Notes under the pieces: model-generated | Databases searched by the model: none | What the model was told of the DNA's origin: nothing | What the model saw: the letters and a program-made list of their open reading frames with translations, nothing else | From: Candidatus Tokpelaia sp. JSC189 | GTDB lineage: Bacteria; Pseudomonadota; Alphaproteobacteria; Rhizobiales; Rhizobiaceae | Length of the DNA stretch: 64,000 nt | Assembly (NCBI GenBank): GCA_003331045.1 | Contig: QENA01000039.1 | Location: 1 to 64,000, forward strand | Direction: 5' to 3' | Shown: one piece after another, positions 20,683 to 30,123 of the stretch | Layout of the letters: each line of letters starts with the position of its first letter | Position numbering within the stretch: the first letter of the stretch is position 1 | Position numbers and translations under genes: made by a program

Positions 20683-20749
20683 CCCTTTCAGATAGTGCGC
20701 CCCTTCGAGAGCGGCTCCACTGCCCCCTACGCGAATCAGCAGGAAAGGG
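20683..20749 (-). ncRNA. Structured serC leader (serC RNA motif candidate)
   Basis: On the minus strand CCCTTTC (complement of 20743-20749) can pair with GAAAGGG (complement of 20683-20689), a perfect seven-base stem. It encloses a second stem AGTG/CACT (complements of 20718-20721 and 20694-20697), further closed by GCC/GGC pairs. The downstream arm contains the serC ribosome binding site AAGGG, so folding would hide it. A conserved serC RNA motif upstream of serC-serA is known in alphaproteobacteria, and position and layout fit it, but I could not align to the published consensus. The ligand, if any, is unknown. Confidence 0.6.
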
Positions 20750-20805
20750 CAAGTCACAAAATGATTTTCGGTCCGATTGATACATATTTCTTTGCTAGCT
20801 GGGAA

Positions 20806-20864
20806 GCTCATGAATAAACAGGACGCCCTTGAGCTGCGCAGCTTATTTATTTATATTCATGAGC
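20806..20864. promoter_or_regulatory. Nested inverted repeats in the serC-grxC promoter gap
   Basis: GCTCATGAATA (20806-20816) and TATTCATGAGC (20854-20864) form a perfect 11-base inverted repeat. Between them lies a separate 12-base palindrome AGCTGCGCAGCT (20832-20843). The structure sits between the serC leader and the grxC start, where both divergent promoters must lie. It could be a paired operator for a dimeric regulator or a cruciform. As a transcript end it would lack a T-run on either strand. Confidence 0.5.
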
Positions 20865-20890
20865 CGATAATTTAATGACGGAGATTTCTG

Positions 20891-21181
20891 ATGATTGATG
20901 CTACAATATACACAAAGCCGGGTTGTCCTTATTGCACACGCGCGAAGAAACTGCTCAACAGCAAAGGCGTGCACTATAAGGAAATTGTGGCAGCCGAAGA
21001 CCCTACCCTGCGAGCCGAAATGGTTGAACGTGCCAATAAGCATAACACCTTTCCACAGATTTTCATCAACACAGTGCATATCGGCGGCTGTGATGACCTG
21101 TATGCACTTGAAAAAGCGGGGAAGTTAGACAGCCTACTGGAAGCTAAGGGCGGGAATGATCTGTCTCATTCTTCATTGTGA
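20891..21181 (+). CDS. grxC: Glutaredoxin 3 (GrxC-type)
   Basis: A small cytoplasmic dithiol glutaredoxin that reduces disulfides with glutathione. It has 96 residues. The active site CPYC is at residues 12-15, with the glutathione-binding TFPQIFI and the GGCDDLYALEKAGKLDSLL segment of the family. GGAG lies seven bases before the ATG. In relatives grxC is followed by genes leading to ubiG on the same strand. Here only a 430-base spacer separates it from ubiG, which is inverted, so the neighbourhood is rearranged or shortened (inference). Confidence 0.94.
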   Translation: MIDATIYTKPGCPYCTRAKKLLNSKGVHYKEIVAAEDPTLRAEMVERANKHNTFPQIFINTVHIGGCDDLYALEKAGKLDSLLEAKGGNDLSHSSL

Positions 21182-21614
21182 TCGGACGCATGAATTTAAT
21201 TCCTAGGTTTCGTAGCTAATAATAATTATTTTAATATACTTAAAAATGCAAAAAAGAAGATGATGAATTACCTTTAATGTATACTGCTCAGCAGTAATTG
21301 AAAAATGCTGATATCAGAACACCCAGACGCAAACAGATTGCAAAGGAAGCTGAACAAAAAAAGCCCGGATACTCAGTAAATATAAAAATCAGTTTGAAAA
21401 TACCTAAGTTATATCGGGAGACTAATTTGCTGAGGAAACGTGCAAAATTATTTTGGCGAAATTGACCAACGAGCCATCTATGGCTAGTCTCTAGTGGGTA
21501 GAAAATTGCATCGCTGTTCAAGGATTATGGATAATCTGCTTTTAACGCCTCTGCCAAGAAAATAGAACTGATAACCTGTCCCAGAGAAGTTTACCTCTCT
21601 AACTAGAGATAAGG
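21182..21614. other. Convergent grxC-ubiG spacer
   Basis: The 433-base gap lies between the ends of grxC and ubiG. A 77-codon minus-strand frame (21288-21521) has no recognisable similarity. The DNA is AT-rich. Neither gene shows a strong terminator hairpin here. In relatives nitrilase-like and DUF1178-type genes lie in this interval, but no remnant could be recognised. Confidence 0.4.
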
Positions 21615-22361
21615 TTATTTAAGACGTTGGGCCAGTAGAATATAATTCACGCTCATGTCAGAAGAGCGGTTCCAGCTATCATTCAGCGGATTATAGGTTA
21701 CGCCCAACTCATCAAGGACATTCAGACCTGAAACGCTAAGTTCTTTTTTCAGTTCATTAGGACGCACAAATTTTTCATAATTATGTGTCCCTCGCGGCAG
21801 CCAACGCAAAATATATTCAGCACCGATGATTGCCAACCCCCAAGCTTTCAAAGTGCGGTTCAGAGTTGCAATAAACATCAAACCGCCCGGCTTTACCATC
21901 GAAGCACTTGCTGCCATAAAAAAGCCAACATTGGCAACATGCTCCACCACCTCCATATTTAAGATAACATCAAATTTTTCACTGGCGATGGCAAGAGCCT
22001 CAGCAGTGGCTGTCCGGTAATCAATATAAAGGCGATTTTCACCAGAATGGATTTTGGCAACCTCAATATTGGCAGCAGAGGCATCCACACCCACCATATC
22101 AGCACCAAGACGTGCTAGAGGCTCGCATAAAAGGCCGCCGCCACAACCAATATCCAGAATTCTGATCCCCTGCAGCGGACTTGCCTCAAGCGGATCGCGA
22201 TCAAATGCCAAGCATATTTTTTCCTTTATATAGGCTAGCCGAGTAGGATTGAACCTGTGCAAAAGGCGAAATTTTCCATGCGGATCCCACCATGCAGCCG
22301 CCATGCAGGAAAACCGCTCAACTTCCACTGCATCAACTGTTGTCCCCTCTGCTCTGGTCAT
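21615..22361 (-). CDS. ubiG: Ubiquinone 3-O-methyltransferase
   Basis: UbiG performs both O-methylations of ubiquinone synthesis using S-adenosylmethionine. It has 248 residues. The N-terminal block before the fold ([20 protein letters not shown] followed by FNPTRLAYI) is diagnostic for UbiG. SAM motif I reads [19 protein letters not shown], followed by GVDAS, and the LNMEVVEHV motif is present. The start at 22361 follows GAAGGAG with a five-base spacing. It diverges from lysC across 386 bases, an arrangement common in Hyphomicrobiales. Confidence 0.95.
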   Translation of the reverse strand: MTRAEGTTVDAVEVERFSCMAAAWWDPHGKFRLLHRFNPTRLAYIKEKICLAFDRDPLEASPLQGIRILDIGCGGGLLCEPLARLGADMVGVDASAANIEVAKIHSGENRLYIDYRTATAEALAIASEKFDVILNMEVVEHVANVGFFMAASASMVKPGGLMFIATLNRTLKAWGLAIIGAEYILRWLPRGTHNYEKFVRPNELKKELSVSGLNVLDELGVTYNPLNDSWNRSSDMSVNYILLAQRLK

Positions 22362-22652
22362 CCATGCTCCTTCAGGATAACTTTGATTTTTTATATCGCC
22401 GTTTTCGCGTTGACGTATGTAACTATCTTACAAGAGGTCCATAAGAGACAGTACTCTTGTTTACATCTATAATTGATAGACTGTAAAAATCAAAATTGTA
22501 ACTGTCATAGCAGAATTAATAGAGCACGCTGCGACGCTCTTGATAAAGCATTCCTTTTCCGATATGTCATAGCTAGTAGTTTCTATATACACACTGTGTC
22601 TGCATAATATCGTTGGAGCTTTATCCCAAACCGGAAACCGGCCAAGGGGAAG

Positions 22653-22724
22653 ATGCTTCCTAAACCTTTAAGTGAAGGTGAATGCGAGATCTTTGTTCGT
22701 CAGAATTCGGAACCGCTTTCGTAA
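22653..22724 (+). CDS. Possible 23-codon upstream reading frame of lysC
   Basis: An ATG at 22653, preceded by AAGGGG three bases away, opens a 23-residue frame ending in TAA at 22722-22724, just 23 bases before lysC. The peptide is not rich in lysine, threonine or methionine, so it is not a classical attenuator leader. Its own ribosome site looks better placed than that of lysC (GGAAGGA lies about 15 bases from the lysC ATG). It may be a short translated leader or chance. The rest of the ubiG-lysC gap (22362-22652) shows nothing recognisable. Confidence 0.25.
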   Translation: MLPKPLSEGECEIFVRQNSEPLS

Positions 22725-22747
22725 GGGAAGGACAATAAGAAACGCAA

Positions 22748-24001
22748 ATGGCGCGTATTGTGATGAAATTCGGTGGTACATCCGTTGCCGATATTGGCCG
22801 TATCCGTAACGTGGCATGCCATATTAAACGTGAAGTTGATGCCGGTCACGATGTTACGGTTGTTGTTTCGGCTATGGCCGGCACAACCAACCAGCTGATT
22901 GCCTGGACACAGGAAGCCGCTGCCGTGTATGACCTACGCGAATATGATACGGTTATCGCTTCGGGTGAACAAATAACAGCAGGGTTACTTGCCATTGCAC
23001 TTCAGGACATTGGCATTAATACTCGTTCATGGTTGGGGTGGCAGATCCCGATACTGACTGACAATGCCCATGGGAGTGCCCGCATAACGGATATTGATGG
23101 TACAACCCTGATTGAAGGTTTTAAAAAAGGTCAGGTTGCTGTTATTGCCGGTTTTCAGGGGCTCGCGCCTGACGATCGAGTTGCAACGCTTGGCCGCGGC
23201 GGCTCTGATACAAGTGCTGTTGCTGTTGCTGCCGCTATCAAGGCTGACCGCTGCGATATCTATACAGATGTTGATGGTGTTTATACAACCGATCCGCGTA
23301 TAGAGCCAAAAGCTCGACGTCTTTCCAAGGTTGCCTTCGAGGAAATGCTTGAAATGGCCTCGCTAGGTGCCAAAGTTTTACAGGTGCGCTCGGTTGAATT
23401 GGCCATGGTGCACAAGGTGCGTACCTTTGTCCGCTCAAGCTTTGCAGCGCCAGATGCTCCCGGTATGGAAGATTCGATCAACCCACCGGGCACTCTTATA
23501 TGTGATGAGGAGGAAATTGTGGAACAACAGGTTGTCACCGGGATTGCGTTTGCCAAAGATGAAGCACAGATCTCACTGCGTCGCTTAGCAGACAAACCAG
23601 GGATTTCAGCGGCGATTTTTGACCCGCTTGCAGAAGAAAATATCAATGTAGATATGATTGTGCAGAATATTTCGGAACATGGCGCAAAAACCGATATGAC
23701 GTTTACTGTCCCGTCCGTTGACCATGACCAAGCGGTAAAAATTCTTGAAAAGAACCGCAAAGAGATAAGGTATGATGTTCTTCAGTCTGAAAGCGGACTT
23801 GCCAAGGTCTCTGTTATTGGTATCGGGATGCGCAGCCATGCCGGCGTTGCTGCAACTGCCTTCAGGGCCTTAGCAGAAAAGGGTATTAATATCCGTGCGA
23901 TTACAACATCGGAAATCAAGATTTCAATCCTGATTGACAGCGCCTATACGGAGCTTGCTGTTCGGACCCTTCATGCTGTTTACCGCCTTGACAAAGGCTA
24001 A
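22748..24001 (+). CDS. lysC: Aspartate kinase
   Basis: Aspartokinase phosphorylates aspartate, the first step towards lysine, threonine and methionine. It has 417 residues, the standard single-function length. The kinase domain opens with VMKFGGTSVADIGRI and contains TLGRGGSDTSAVAVAAA and DVDGVYTTDPRI. Two ACT domains follow (about 265-417: ISLRRLADKPGISAAIFDPL and VSVIGIGMRSHAGVAATAF), which normally give feedback inhibition. It heads the lysC-ptsP-prfA-prmC run, although a 211-base gap before ptsP may hold a further promoter. Confidence 0.96.
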   Translation: MARIVMKFGGTSVADIGRIRNVACHIKREVDAGHDVTVVVSAMAGTTNQLIAWTQEAAAVYDLREYDTVIASGEQITAGLLAIALQDIGINTRSWLGWQIPILTDNAHGSARITDIDGTTLIEGFKKGQVAVIAGFQGLAPDDRVATLGRGGSDTSAVAVAAAIKADRCDIYTDVDGVYTTDPRIEPKARRLSKVAFEEMLEMASLGAKVLQVRSVELAMVHKVRTFVRSSFAAPDAPGMEDSINPPGTLICDEEEIVEQQVVTGIAFAKDEAQISLRRLADKPGISAAIFDPLAEENINVDMIVQNISEHGAKTDMTFTVPSVDHDQAVKILEKNRKEIRYDVLQSESGLAKVSVIGIGMRSHAGVAATAFRALAEKGINIRAITTSEIKISILIDSAYTELAVRTLHAVYRLDKG

Positions 24002-24212
24002 GACGAAATCATCCATATTTTTGAAAGATCAAGTTGCATTTCAGTAAAGCGCCTTGGCATTTATACGTTTGTATTTAAAACATATTTTCCGTACAATTAT
24101 GTTTTATTGGGCGACACAGTGTTTTTGAAGACATAGGATTGATGCACTTTCTGATTTCGATTCAAATCATGGCTAGATACAGATCTGCAATGGGAATATA
24201 TACAGAATAATA

Positions 24213-26483
24213 ATGCGGGAAATCGGTACTGATCCAAGGATGCTTTTAAAACGCTTGCGTGAATTCATGGCAGAAGCCATAGAACCGCAGACGCGTCTCG
24301 ACAGAATTGTGCATGAAATTGCACAAAATATGAAAGCGGAAGTATGCTCGCTTTATGTCATGCATCCCAATGGTATGTTAGAACTTTATGCCACGGAAGG
24401 CCTTAATCCACAGGCTGTTCATCTTTCCCAGCTGCGGCTAGGGCAAGGGCTGGTCGGTACTATTGCGGCAACAGCACGGCCGCTTAATCTTGTCAATGCG
24501 CAGGATCACCGAGCATTTACCTATCTGCCGGAAACAGGGGAAGAAATATATTCCTCATTTCTTGGCGTGCCAATCCTGCGCGCAGGACGCACACTGGGTG
24601 TTCTTGTCGTGCAGAATCGCAATCAGCGCTCCTATAGTGATGATGAGGTAGAAGCCCTTGAAACAGTGGTGATGGTTCTGGCAGAGATGATCGGTTCTGG
24701 CAACCTACCCCGCCTTGCACGCTCTGACGTGAAAACGGATACGCGTCGTCCCTTCTCACTGACTGGAAGCGCATTGAATGAAGGGATTGGCCTTGGCCAT
24801 GTGATTTTGCACGAACCGCGTATTGTGGTTACAAATCTTTTCAATGAAGATTGCGAAATAGAACTGCTCAAATTGTCGGCAGCGATTGATTCTCTGCGGC
24901 TTTCCATTGACGATATGCTTGCCCGTGGAGATGTGGCCCGTGATGGCGAACACCGCGATGTTCTGGAAACTTATCGAATGTTTGCCCATGATAAAGGCTG
25001 GGTGAAACGGCTAGAAGAGGCGATCCGCAACGGGCTTACGGCTGAGGCTGCAGTTGAAAAAGTACAAAGTGACACCCGTTCCCGTATGATCCAAATGCTT
25101 GATCCTTACATGCGGGAACGACTTTCAGATTTCGATGATCTGGCCAACAGGCTTTTATCACAGCTTATGGGACGAACAAACGATACTCTCGCCGCAGGCA
25201 TATCCCAAAATGCTGTTATTATCGCTCATGCCATGGGTGCTGCAGAACTGCTGGATTACCCTCGGGGGAAAATTCATGGTCTTGTGCTTGAAGATGGGGC
25301 TACGACAAGCCATGTCGTAATTGTTGCTCGTGCGATGGGTATTCCCGTGGTTGGCCAAGCTAAGGGGATTGTTTCTCTCGCTGAAAACGGTAATCCTATC
25401 ATTATTGATGGCGACGAAGGCCATGTGCATTTGCGCCCTGCATTGGATGTCGAAAAGGCTTACGCGGAAAAAGTCCGTTTTCAGGCCCATCGTCAGCAGC
25501 TTTACCGTGATTTGTGCAACCATCCGCCCTATACTCGCGATGGTCTGCCGATTACGATGCTGATCAATGCCGGCCTACTTGTCGATCTGCCGCAATTGGC
25601 AGAATCTGGCGCGGAGGGGATCGGACTTTTCCGCACAGAACTGCAATTTATGATTGCCTCGACGTTTCCGCGTGCCCAAGAGCAAGAACAGCTTTACCGC
25701 ACTGTCTATCAGGAGATAGGCGATAAAAGCGTCACCTTTCGCACATTGGATATAGGCGGAGATAAGATTCTCCCTTACTTCCGCGCCAAAGGACATGAAG
25801 AAAATCCAGCACTTGGCTGGCGTGCGATTCGTTTGACGCTTGACCGTCCGGCACTCATGCGCACACAACTGCGTGCATTGCTCAAAGCATCGGGAGGGCG
25901 AGAACTACGCTTGATGCTGCCGATGGTGACCGAGGTTGCAGAAATCCATCATACACAACAGCTTATTGATCGCGAGATAGCGCACCTTGCACGTTTTGGC
26001 CATGAATTGCCGATACGATTGAAGCTTGGTGCAATGATTGAAGTTCCTTCTCTGCTGTTTCAGCTTGATGAATTGATGCAGGCGGTTGATTTTGTTTCTG
26101 TCGGTTCAAATGATCTCTTTCAATTCATGATGGCGGCTGACCGTGGCAACATTCAGCTTGCCAATCGTTTTGATCCGCTATCCCCCACTGTTCTGCGTGC
26201 TTTGCGCAAAATTATCCGCATTAGTCAACGCAACAATGTACCTGTAACACTGTGCGGTGAAATGGCCGGGAAACCCCTGATGGCCATGGCGCTGATCGGT
26301 CTTGGCTTCCAACGTCTTTCCATGGCACCGGCCTCTATCGGTCCCGTAAAAGCCATGCTGCTATCACTTAACGCAGAAAGACTATCCAATACCTTGGAGA
26401 ACGAGCTTGGCATATTGCAGACAGAGCGTAGCTTGCGACCCATGCTGCTTGATTTTGCACGAAACAACAGCGTAATACTTTGA
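24213..26483 (+). CDS. ptsP: Nitrogen-PTS enzyme I
   Basis: PtsP starts the nitrogen-related phosphotransfer chain (EI-Ntr to NPr to EIIA-Ntr). The 756-residue protein has an N-terminal GAF sensor domain (about 1-160: QTRLDRIVHEIAQNM, FLGVPILRAGRTLGVLVVQN). The swivel domain has phospho-accepting His367 in TTSHVVIVARAMGIPVVG. The PEP-binding barrel contains GIGLFRTELQFM, FRTLDIGGDKILPYF and VPVTLCGEMAG. GAF senses glutamine in other alphaproteobacteria. The following prfA starts 42 bases later, so the two are probably co-transcribed. Confidence 0.96.
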   Translation: MREIGTDPRMLLKRLREFMAEAIEPQTRLDRIVHEIAQNMKAEVCSLYVMHPNGMLELYATEGLNPQAVHLSQLRLGQGLVGTIAATARPLNLVNAQDHRAFTYLPETGEEIYSSFLGVPILRAGRTLGVLVVQNRNQRSYSDDEVEALETVVMVLAEMIGSGNLPRLARSDVKTDTRRPFSLTGSALNEGIGLGHVILHEPRIVVTNLFNEDCEIELLKLSAAIDSLRLSIDDMLARGDVARDGEHRDVLETYRMFAHDKGWVKRLEEAIRNGLTAEAAVEKVQSDTRSRMIQMLDPYMRERLSDFDDLANRLLSQLMGRTNDTLAAGISQNAVIIAHAMGAAELLDYPRGKIHGLVLEDGATTSHVVIVARAMGIPVVGQAKGIVSLAENGNPIIIDGDEGHVHLRPALDVEKAYAEKVRFQAHRQQLYRDLCNHPPYTRDGLPITMLINAGLLVDLPQLAESGAEGIGLFRTELQFMIASTFPRAQEQEQLYRTVYQEIGDKSVTFRTLDIGGDKILPYFRAKGHEENPALGWRAIRLTLDRPALMRTQLRALLKASGGRELRLMLPMVTEVAEIHHTQQLIDREIAHLARFGHELPIRLKLGAMIEVPSLLFQLDELMQAVDFVSVGSNDLFQFMMAADRGNIQLANRFDPLSPTVLRALRKIIRISQRNNVPVTLCGEMAGKPLMAMALIGLGFQRLSMAPASIGPVKAMLLSLNAERLSNTLENELGILQTERSLRPMLLDFARNNSVIL

Positions 26484-26525
26484 TCATAGAGAATAAGCGA
26501 ATAAAATTTTAGGATAACAGAAAAG

Positions 26526-27602
26526 ATGGTTACCCTACCACAGGACCGCATGAAACAACTGAAAAAGCGCTTTGAAATGATTGAGGCGCAAATGGTAGGT
26601 AACCTTGATGCAGATACCTATGTTAGGCTGGCATCAGAATATGCCGAACTACAACCGATTGTAGACTCTATCCGAACCCTCAACGCTGCCTACAAGGAGA
26701 GAGCTGATCTCAGCACAATATTAGACGATCCAAAAACGGATGTTGATACGCGTACCCTAGTTATGGAAGATATCCCTGTTCTTGACAGCAGGATCGAGCA
26801 GCTTGAAAAAGAGGTGCAGATCCTGCTTCTACCGAAAGATAATGATGATGATAAAAGTGCTATTCTAGAAATCCGCGCCGGTACAGGTGGTTCAGAAGCA
26901 GCACTTTTTGCCAGAGATTTATTCCATATGTATGAGCGTTACGCTGTTAACCAGAACTGGAAGGTGGAGATTGTTTCAGTGAATGAAGGGGATGCTGGCG
27001 GTTACAAGGAAATTATCGCTACTATTTCCGGCAAAGGTGTATTTTCAAAACTGAAATTTGAATCGGGCGTGCATCGTGTCCAACGTGTGCCAGAAACAGA
27101 GGCCGGAGGCCGTATTCATACTTCTGCAGCAACAGTTGCTGTTTTGCCTGAAGTGAAAGAAATTGATGTTGAAATCCGACCTGAGGATATCCGTATTGAT
27201 ACCATGCGAGCCTCAGGTGCAGGCGGACAGCATGTCAATACCACGGATTCTGCCGTGCGCATTACCCATATTCCAACTGGTATTATGGTTGTACAAGCGG
27301 AAAAATCACAACACCAGAATCGGGCACGGGCTATGCAGATTCTGCGCGCGCAACTTTATAACATGGAGCGCCAGCAGGCAGACAATGAACGATCAGCCTC
27401 ACGCAAGGCACAGGTTGGCTCTGGTGATCGTTCAGAACGTATCCGTACATATAATTTTCCGCAAGGACGAATAACGGATCACCGGATCAATTTAACGCTC
27501 TATAAGCTTGATCGTATTATGGAAGGCAAACTGGATGAGATTGTTGATGCGCTGATTACAAATCATCAGGTAATACTTCTTGCCGAAATGAGAAAAACGT
27601 GA
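26526..27602 (+). CDS. prfA: Peptide chain release factor 1
   Basis: RF1 ends translation at UAA and UAG. It has 358 residues. The GGQ peptidyl-hydrolysis motif is at residues 233-235 within [20 protein letters not shown], and the stop-codon recognition segment THIPTGI follows. AGGA stands ten bases before the ATG. The last bases overlap the GTG start of prmC (GTGA), which is functionally apt because PrmC methylates the glutamine of this GGQ motif. Confidence 0.97.
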   Translation: MVTLPQDRMKQLKKRFEMIEAQMVGNLDADTYVRLASEYAELQPIVDSIRTLNAAYKERADLSTILDDPKTDVDTRTLVMEDIPVLDSRIEQLEKEVQILLLPKDNDDDKSAILEIRAGTGGSEAALFARDLFHMYERYAVNQNWKVEIVSVNEGDAGGYKEIIATISGKGVFSKLKFESGVHRVQRVPETEAGGRIHTSAATVAVLPEVKEIDVEIRPEDIRIDTMRASGAGGQHVNTTDSAVRITHIPTGIMVVQAEKSQHQNRARAMQILRAQLYNMERQQADNERSASRKAQVGSGDRSERIRTYNFPQGRITDHRINLTLYKLDRIMEGKLDEIVDALITNHQVILLAEMRKT

Positions 27603-28471
27603 AAACCTATAATACCCTAGGCAGATTGATGCATCATGCCATCAAGCATTTACGCCAAGTCGAAATTGATAATGCTGACCTTGATGCCCGGCTGCTCATT
27701 CAATGGGCAACAGGATTTAGGTTGCTTGCCCTTATCTCCCATCCTGAAAAACCGGTCAGTCTCCAACAATGCGATAGGCTGAATGCAGCCCTGCAAAGAC
27801 GAATTTCCGGAGAGCCGGTGCATCGTATCATCGGTAAGCGGGATTTTTACGGATTGAATTTTATACTTTCTCCTGATACCCTTGAACCACGGCCTGATAC
27901 AGAAATCTTGGTAGATCTGGCATTGCCTTTTCTGCAGTTCTGTGCTACAATAAAATCTTTCGTTTCTTGTCTTGATATGGGAACCGGTAGCGGTGTTATC
28001 GTCATTGCGCTTCTATCCAATGTGCCGCAGCTGCATGCCGTAGCTGTCGATATTGCAAAAGGTGCCCTTGCAACCACACAGACAAACGCCAAGCGCCTTG
28101 GTGTTGCAAATCGACTTACCGTATGTGAGAGTAATTGGTTCGAAGCTGTAAACGGGCGATTTGATCTTATTATTTCTAATCCGCCATACATAGCACATGA
28201 TGATATTGCAGGTCTTGACATCAGTGTGCGCAGATTTGATCCCTTACGAGCCCTTGATGGCGGTATGGATGGCCTTGATTTTTACCGTGCACTTGCAGCC
28301 GATAGCAAACCATATCTATATCCATCAGGCAAGATCGCTGTAGAAATAGGCATCGGACAAAAAAACGATGTAACAAAAATCTTTGCCCAGCACAATTATA
28401 GTCTGGAAGAAACAAAAAACGACCTTTCAAGTATTGACAGGGCCCTGATGTTCGTTCCGAATGGACAATAG
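27599..28471 (+). CDS. prmC: Release factor glutamine methyltransferase
   Basis: PrmC methylates the GGQ glutamine of release factors with S-adenosylmethionine. It has 290 residues. The N-terminal helical domain includes [15 protein letters not shown] and [14 protein letters not shown] motif I is DMGTGSG (126-132), and the substrate-glutamine motif NPPY is at 194-197. It starts with GTG inside the prfA stop (GTGA overlap), indicating coupled translation. Its end converges on glmM with only 34 bases between stops and no clear terminator hairpin. Confidence 0.95.
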   Translation: MKTYNTLGRLMHHAIKHLRQVEIDNADLDARLLIQWATGFRLLALISHPEKPVSLQQCDRLNAALQRRISGEPVHRIIGKRDFYGLNFILSPDTLEPRPDTEILVDLALPFLQFCATIKSFVSCLDMGTGSGVIVIALLSNVPQLHAVAVDIAKGALATTQTNAKRLGVANRLTVCESNWFEAVNGRFDLIISNPPYIAHDDIAGLDISVRRFDPLRALDGGMDGLDFYRALAADSKPYLYPSGKIAVEIGIGQKNDVTKIFAQHNYSLEETKNDLSSIDRALMFVPNGQ

Positions 28472-28505
28472 ACCTGTAAAGACAAAGCATAATGCTACCC
28501 GCCTC

Positions 28506-29861
28506 TCACGCAGTACTGCCTCCAGATGCAATAATAATATCTACAATATCATCCACCACACGTTCGACAAGATCATTATCATCCCCTTCCGCCATAACAC
28601 GAATCAGTGGTTCTGTACCGGAAGGTCGGATAAGCAGCCGCCCCTTTGTGCCAAGCATCTTTTCGGCTTCTCTGATAACCTTCCTGACCTTTCCATTTTC
28701 AAGCAGCTTGCCTTTGTCAATACGGACATTTTTCAATACTTGCGGTACCGGATCAAACTTGTGGCACAGCTTACTCATCGGCATACCGGTTTCTTTCAGG
28801 CAGCCCAGAATCTGCAATGCAGTAACAAGACCATCACCTGTTGTGCCAAAATCTGAAAGAACAATATGACCCGACTGCTCACCACCAACATTGAAGCCAT
28901 GGGTCCGCATATATTCAACCACATAACGATCCCCTACCTTTCTGCGCGCTAACGTCAGCCCCTGACTGCTAAGAAAACGTTCAAGCCCAAGATTCGACAT
29001 AACTGTTGCGACCACTCCACCGCCCTGCAACCGACCACTCTTGTGCCACGACTCACCAATAACGGCCATTAATTGGTCTCCATCTATAATCGTTCCATTT
29101 TCATCAGCCATCAGCACGCGATCGCCATCACCATCCAGTGCAATGCCGACATCAGCACGCACTTCGTGCACTTTTCCAGTCAGGGGCACAAGATGGGTTG
29201 AGCCGCAATCTTCATTGATGTTCATACCATTTGGTTTATCATTAATGGTGATAACCTCCGCACCAAGCTCCCAGAGAGCAAGAGGTACCGCTTTGTAGGT
29301 TGCACCATTTGCACAATCGACCACAATACGCAAGCTCTCCAGAGTCACATCGCGCGGCATAGTACGCTTGGCATATTCAATATAACGGTAGATATCACCT
29401 TCAACACGCTTAGCGCGGCCGATATCGCACTGCTTAGCAAGCTGCGTGGTCATATCACTTTCAATCAATTTTTCAATCCTAAGTTCAAAGTTATCGGAAA
29501 ATTTGTAGCCATCAGGCCCGAAAAGTTTAATACCATTATCATAAAAAAGATTATGCGATGCAGAAATCATCACCCCAATATCAGCCCGTAAAGAGCGACA
29601 AAGCATAGCTACTGCCGGCGTAGGGACTGGCCCGAGCAGAAACACATCAATACCAGCAGCAGTAAAGCCCGCAACAAGGGCATTTTCAAGCATATAACCC
29701 GAAAGACGCGTATCCTTACCGATAACAACACGGTTACGATGACCAAACCGCCGAAAAAGGATTCCGACAGCCATGCCAATTTTCATAGCTATCTCCGGTA
29801 ACATTGGAAAGCTATTGGCCCTGCCACGCATACCATCTGTTCTAAAGTATTTCCGCGTCAT
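28506..29861 (-). CDS. glmM: Phosphoglucosamine mutase
   Basis: GlmM interconverts glucosamine 6- and 1-phosphate for peptidoglycan and lipopolysaccharide precursors. It has 451 residues. The phosphoserine is Ser102 in MISASHN, the metal-binding DGDGDR and the sugar-binding GGEQSGH motif are intact, and the C-terminal phosphate site is [15 protein letters not shown]. The residue after ASHN is leucine where many family members have proline. GGGAAGGG lies just before the ATG. It is the last gene of the tol-pal-tilS-ftsH-glmM stretch. Confidence 0.96.
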   Translation of the reverse strand: MTRKYFRTDGMRGRANSFPMLPEIAMKIGMAVGILFRRFGHRNRVVIGKDTRLSGYMLENALVAGFTAAGIDVFLLGPVPTPAVAMLCRSLRADIGVMISASHNLFYDNGIKLFGPDGYKFSDNFELRIEKLIESDMTTQLAKQCDIGRAKRVEGDIYRYIEYAKRTMPRDVTLESLRIVVDCANGATYKAVPLALWELGAEVITINDKPNGMNINEDCGSTHLVPLTGKVHEVRADVGIALDGDGDRVLMADENGTIIDGDQLMAVIGESWHKSGRLQGGGVVATVMSNLGLERFLSSQGLTLARRKVGDRYVVEYMRTHGFNVGGEQSGHIVLSDFGTTGDGLVTALQILGCLKETGMPMSKLCHKFDPVPQVLKNVRIDKGKLLENGKVRKVIREAEKMLGTKGRLLIRPSGTEPLIRVMAEGDDNDLVERVVDDIVDIIIASGGSTA

Positions 29862-30123
29862 TAAATCCCTTCCCGTTCATCACGTCGCATACGGCTATAT
29901 AAAACCGGTATCACCCTGTACTATCCATAATTTCAGAAGTAGGGCTGACGATGACAGCGCCCAAGCATAGTAGTAGATTTCAGCAAAATTATATTTCTCA
30001 GTACTAAGAATGTAGTGAGAGAAAACCTGATGCAACTGGATATCCAAGATGGTGTATCGCCCTGCCCCTCCGTGCACAGGATTATCCTTCCGACTTTGGT
30101 TTAGGATTGACATTAAGGCGCAG

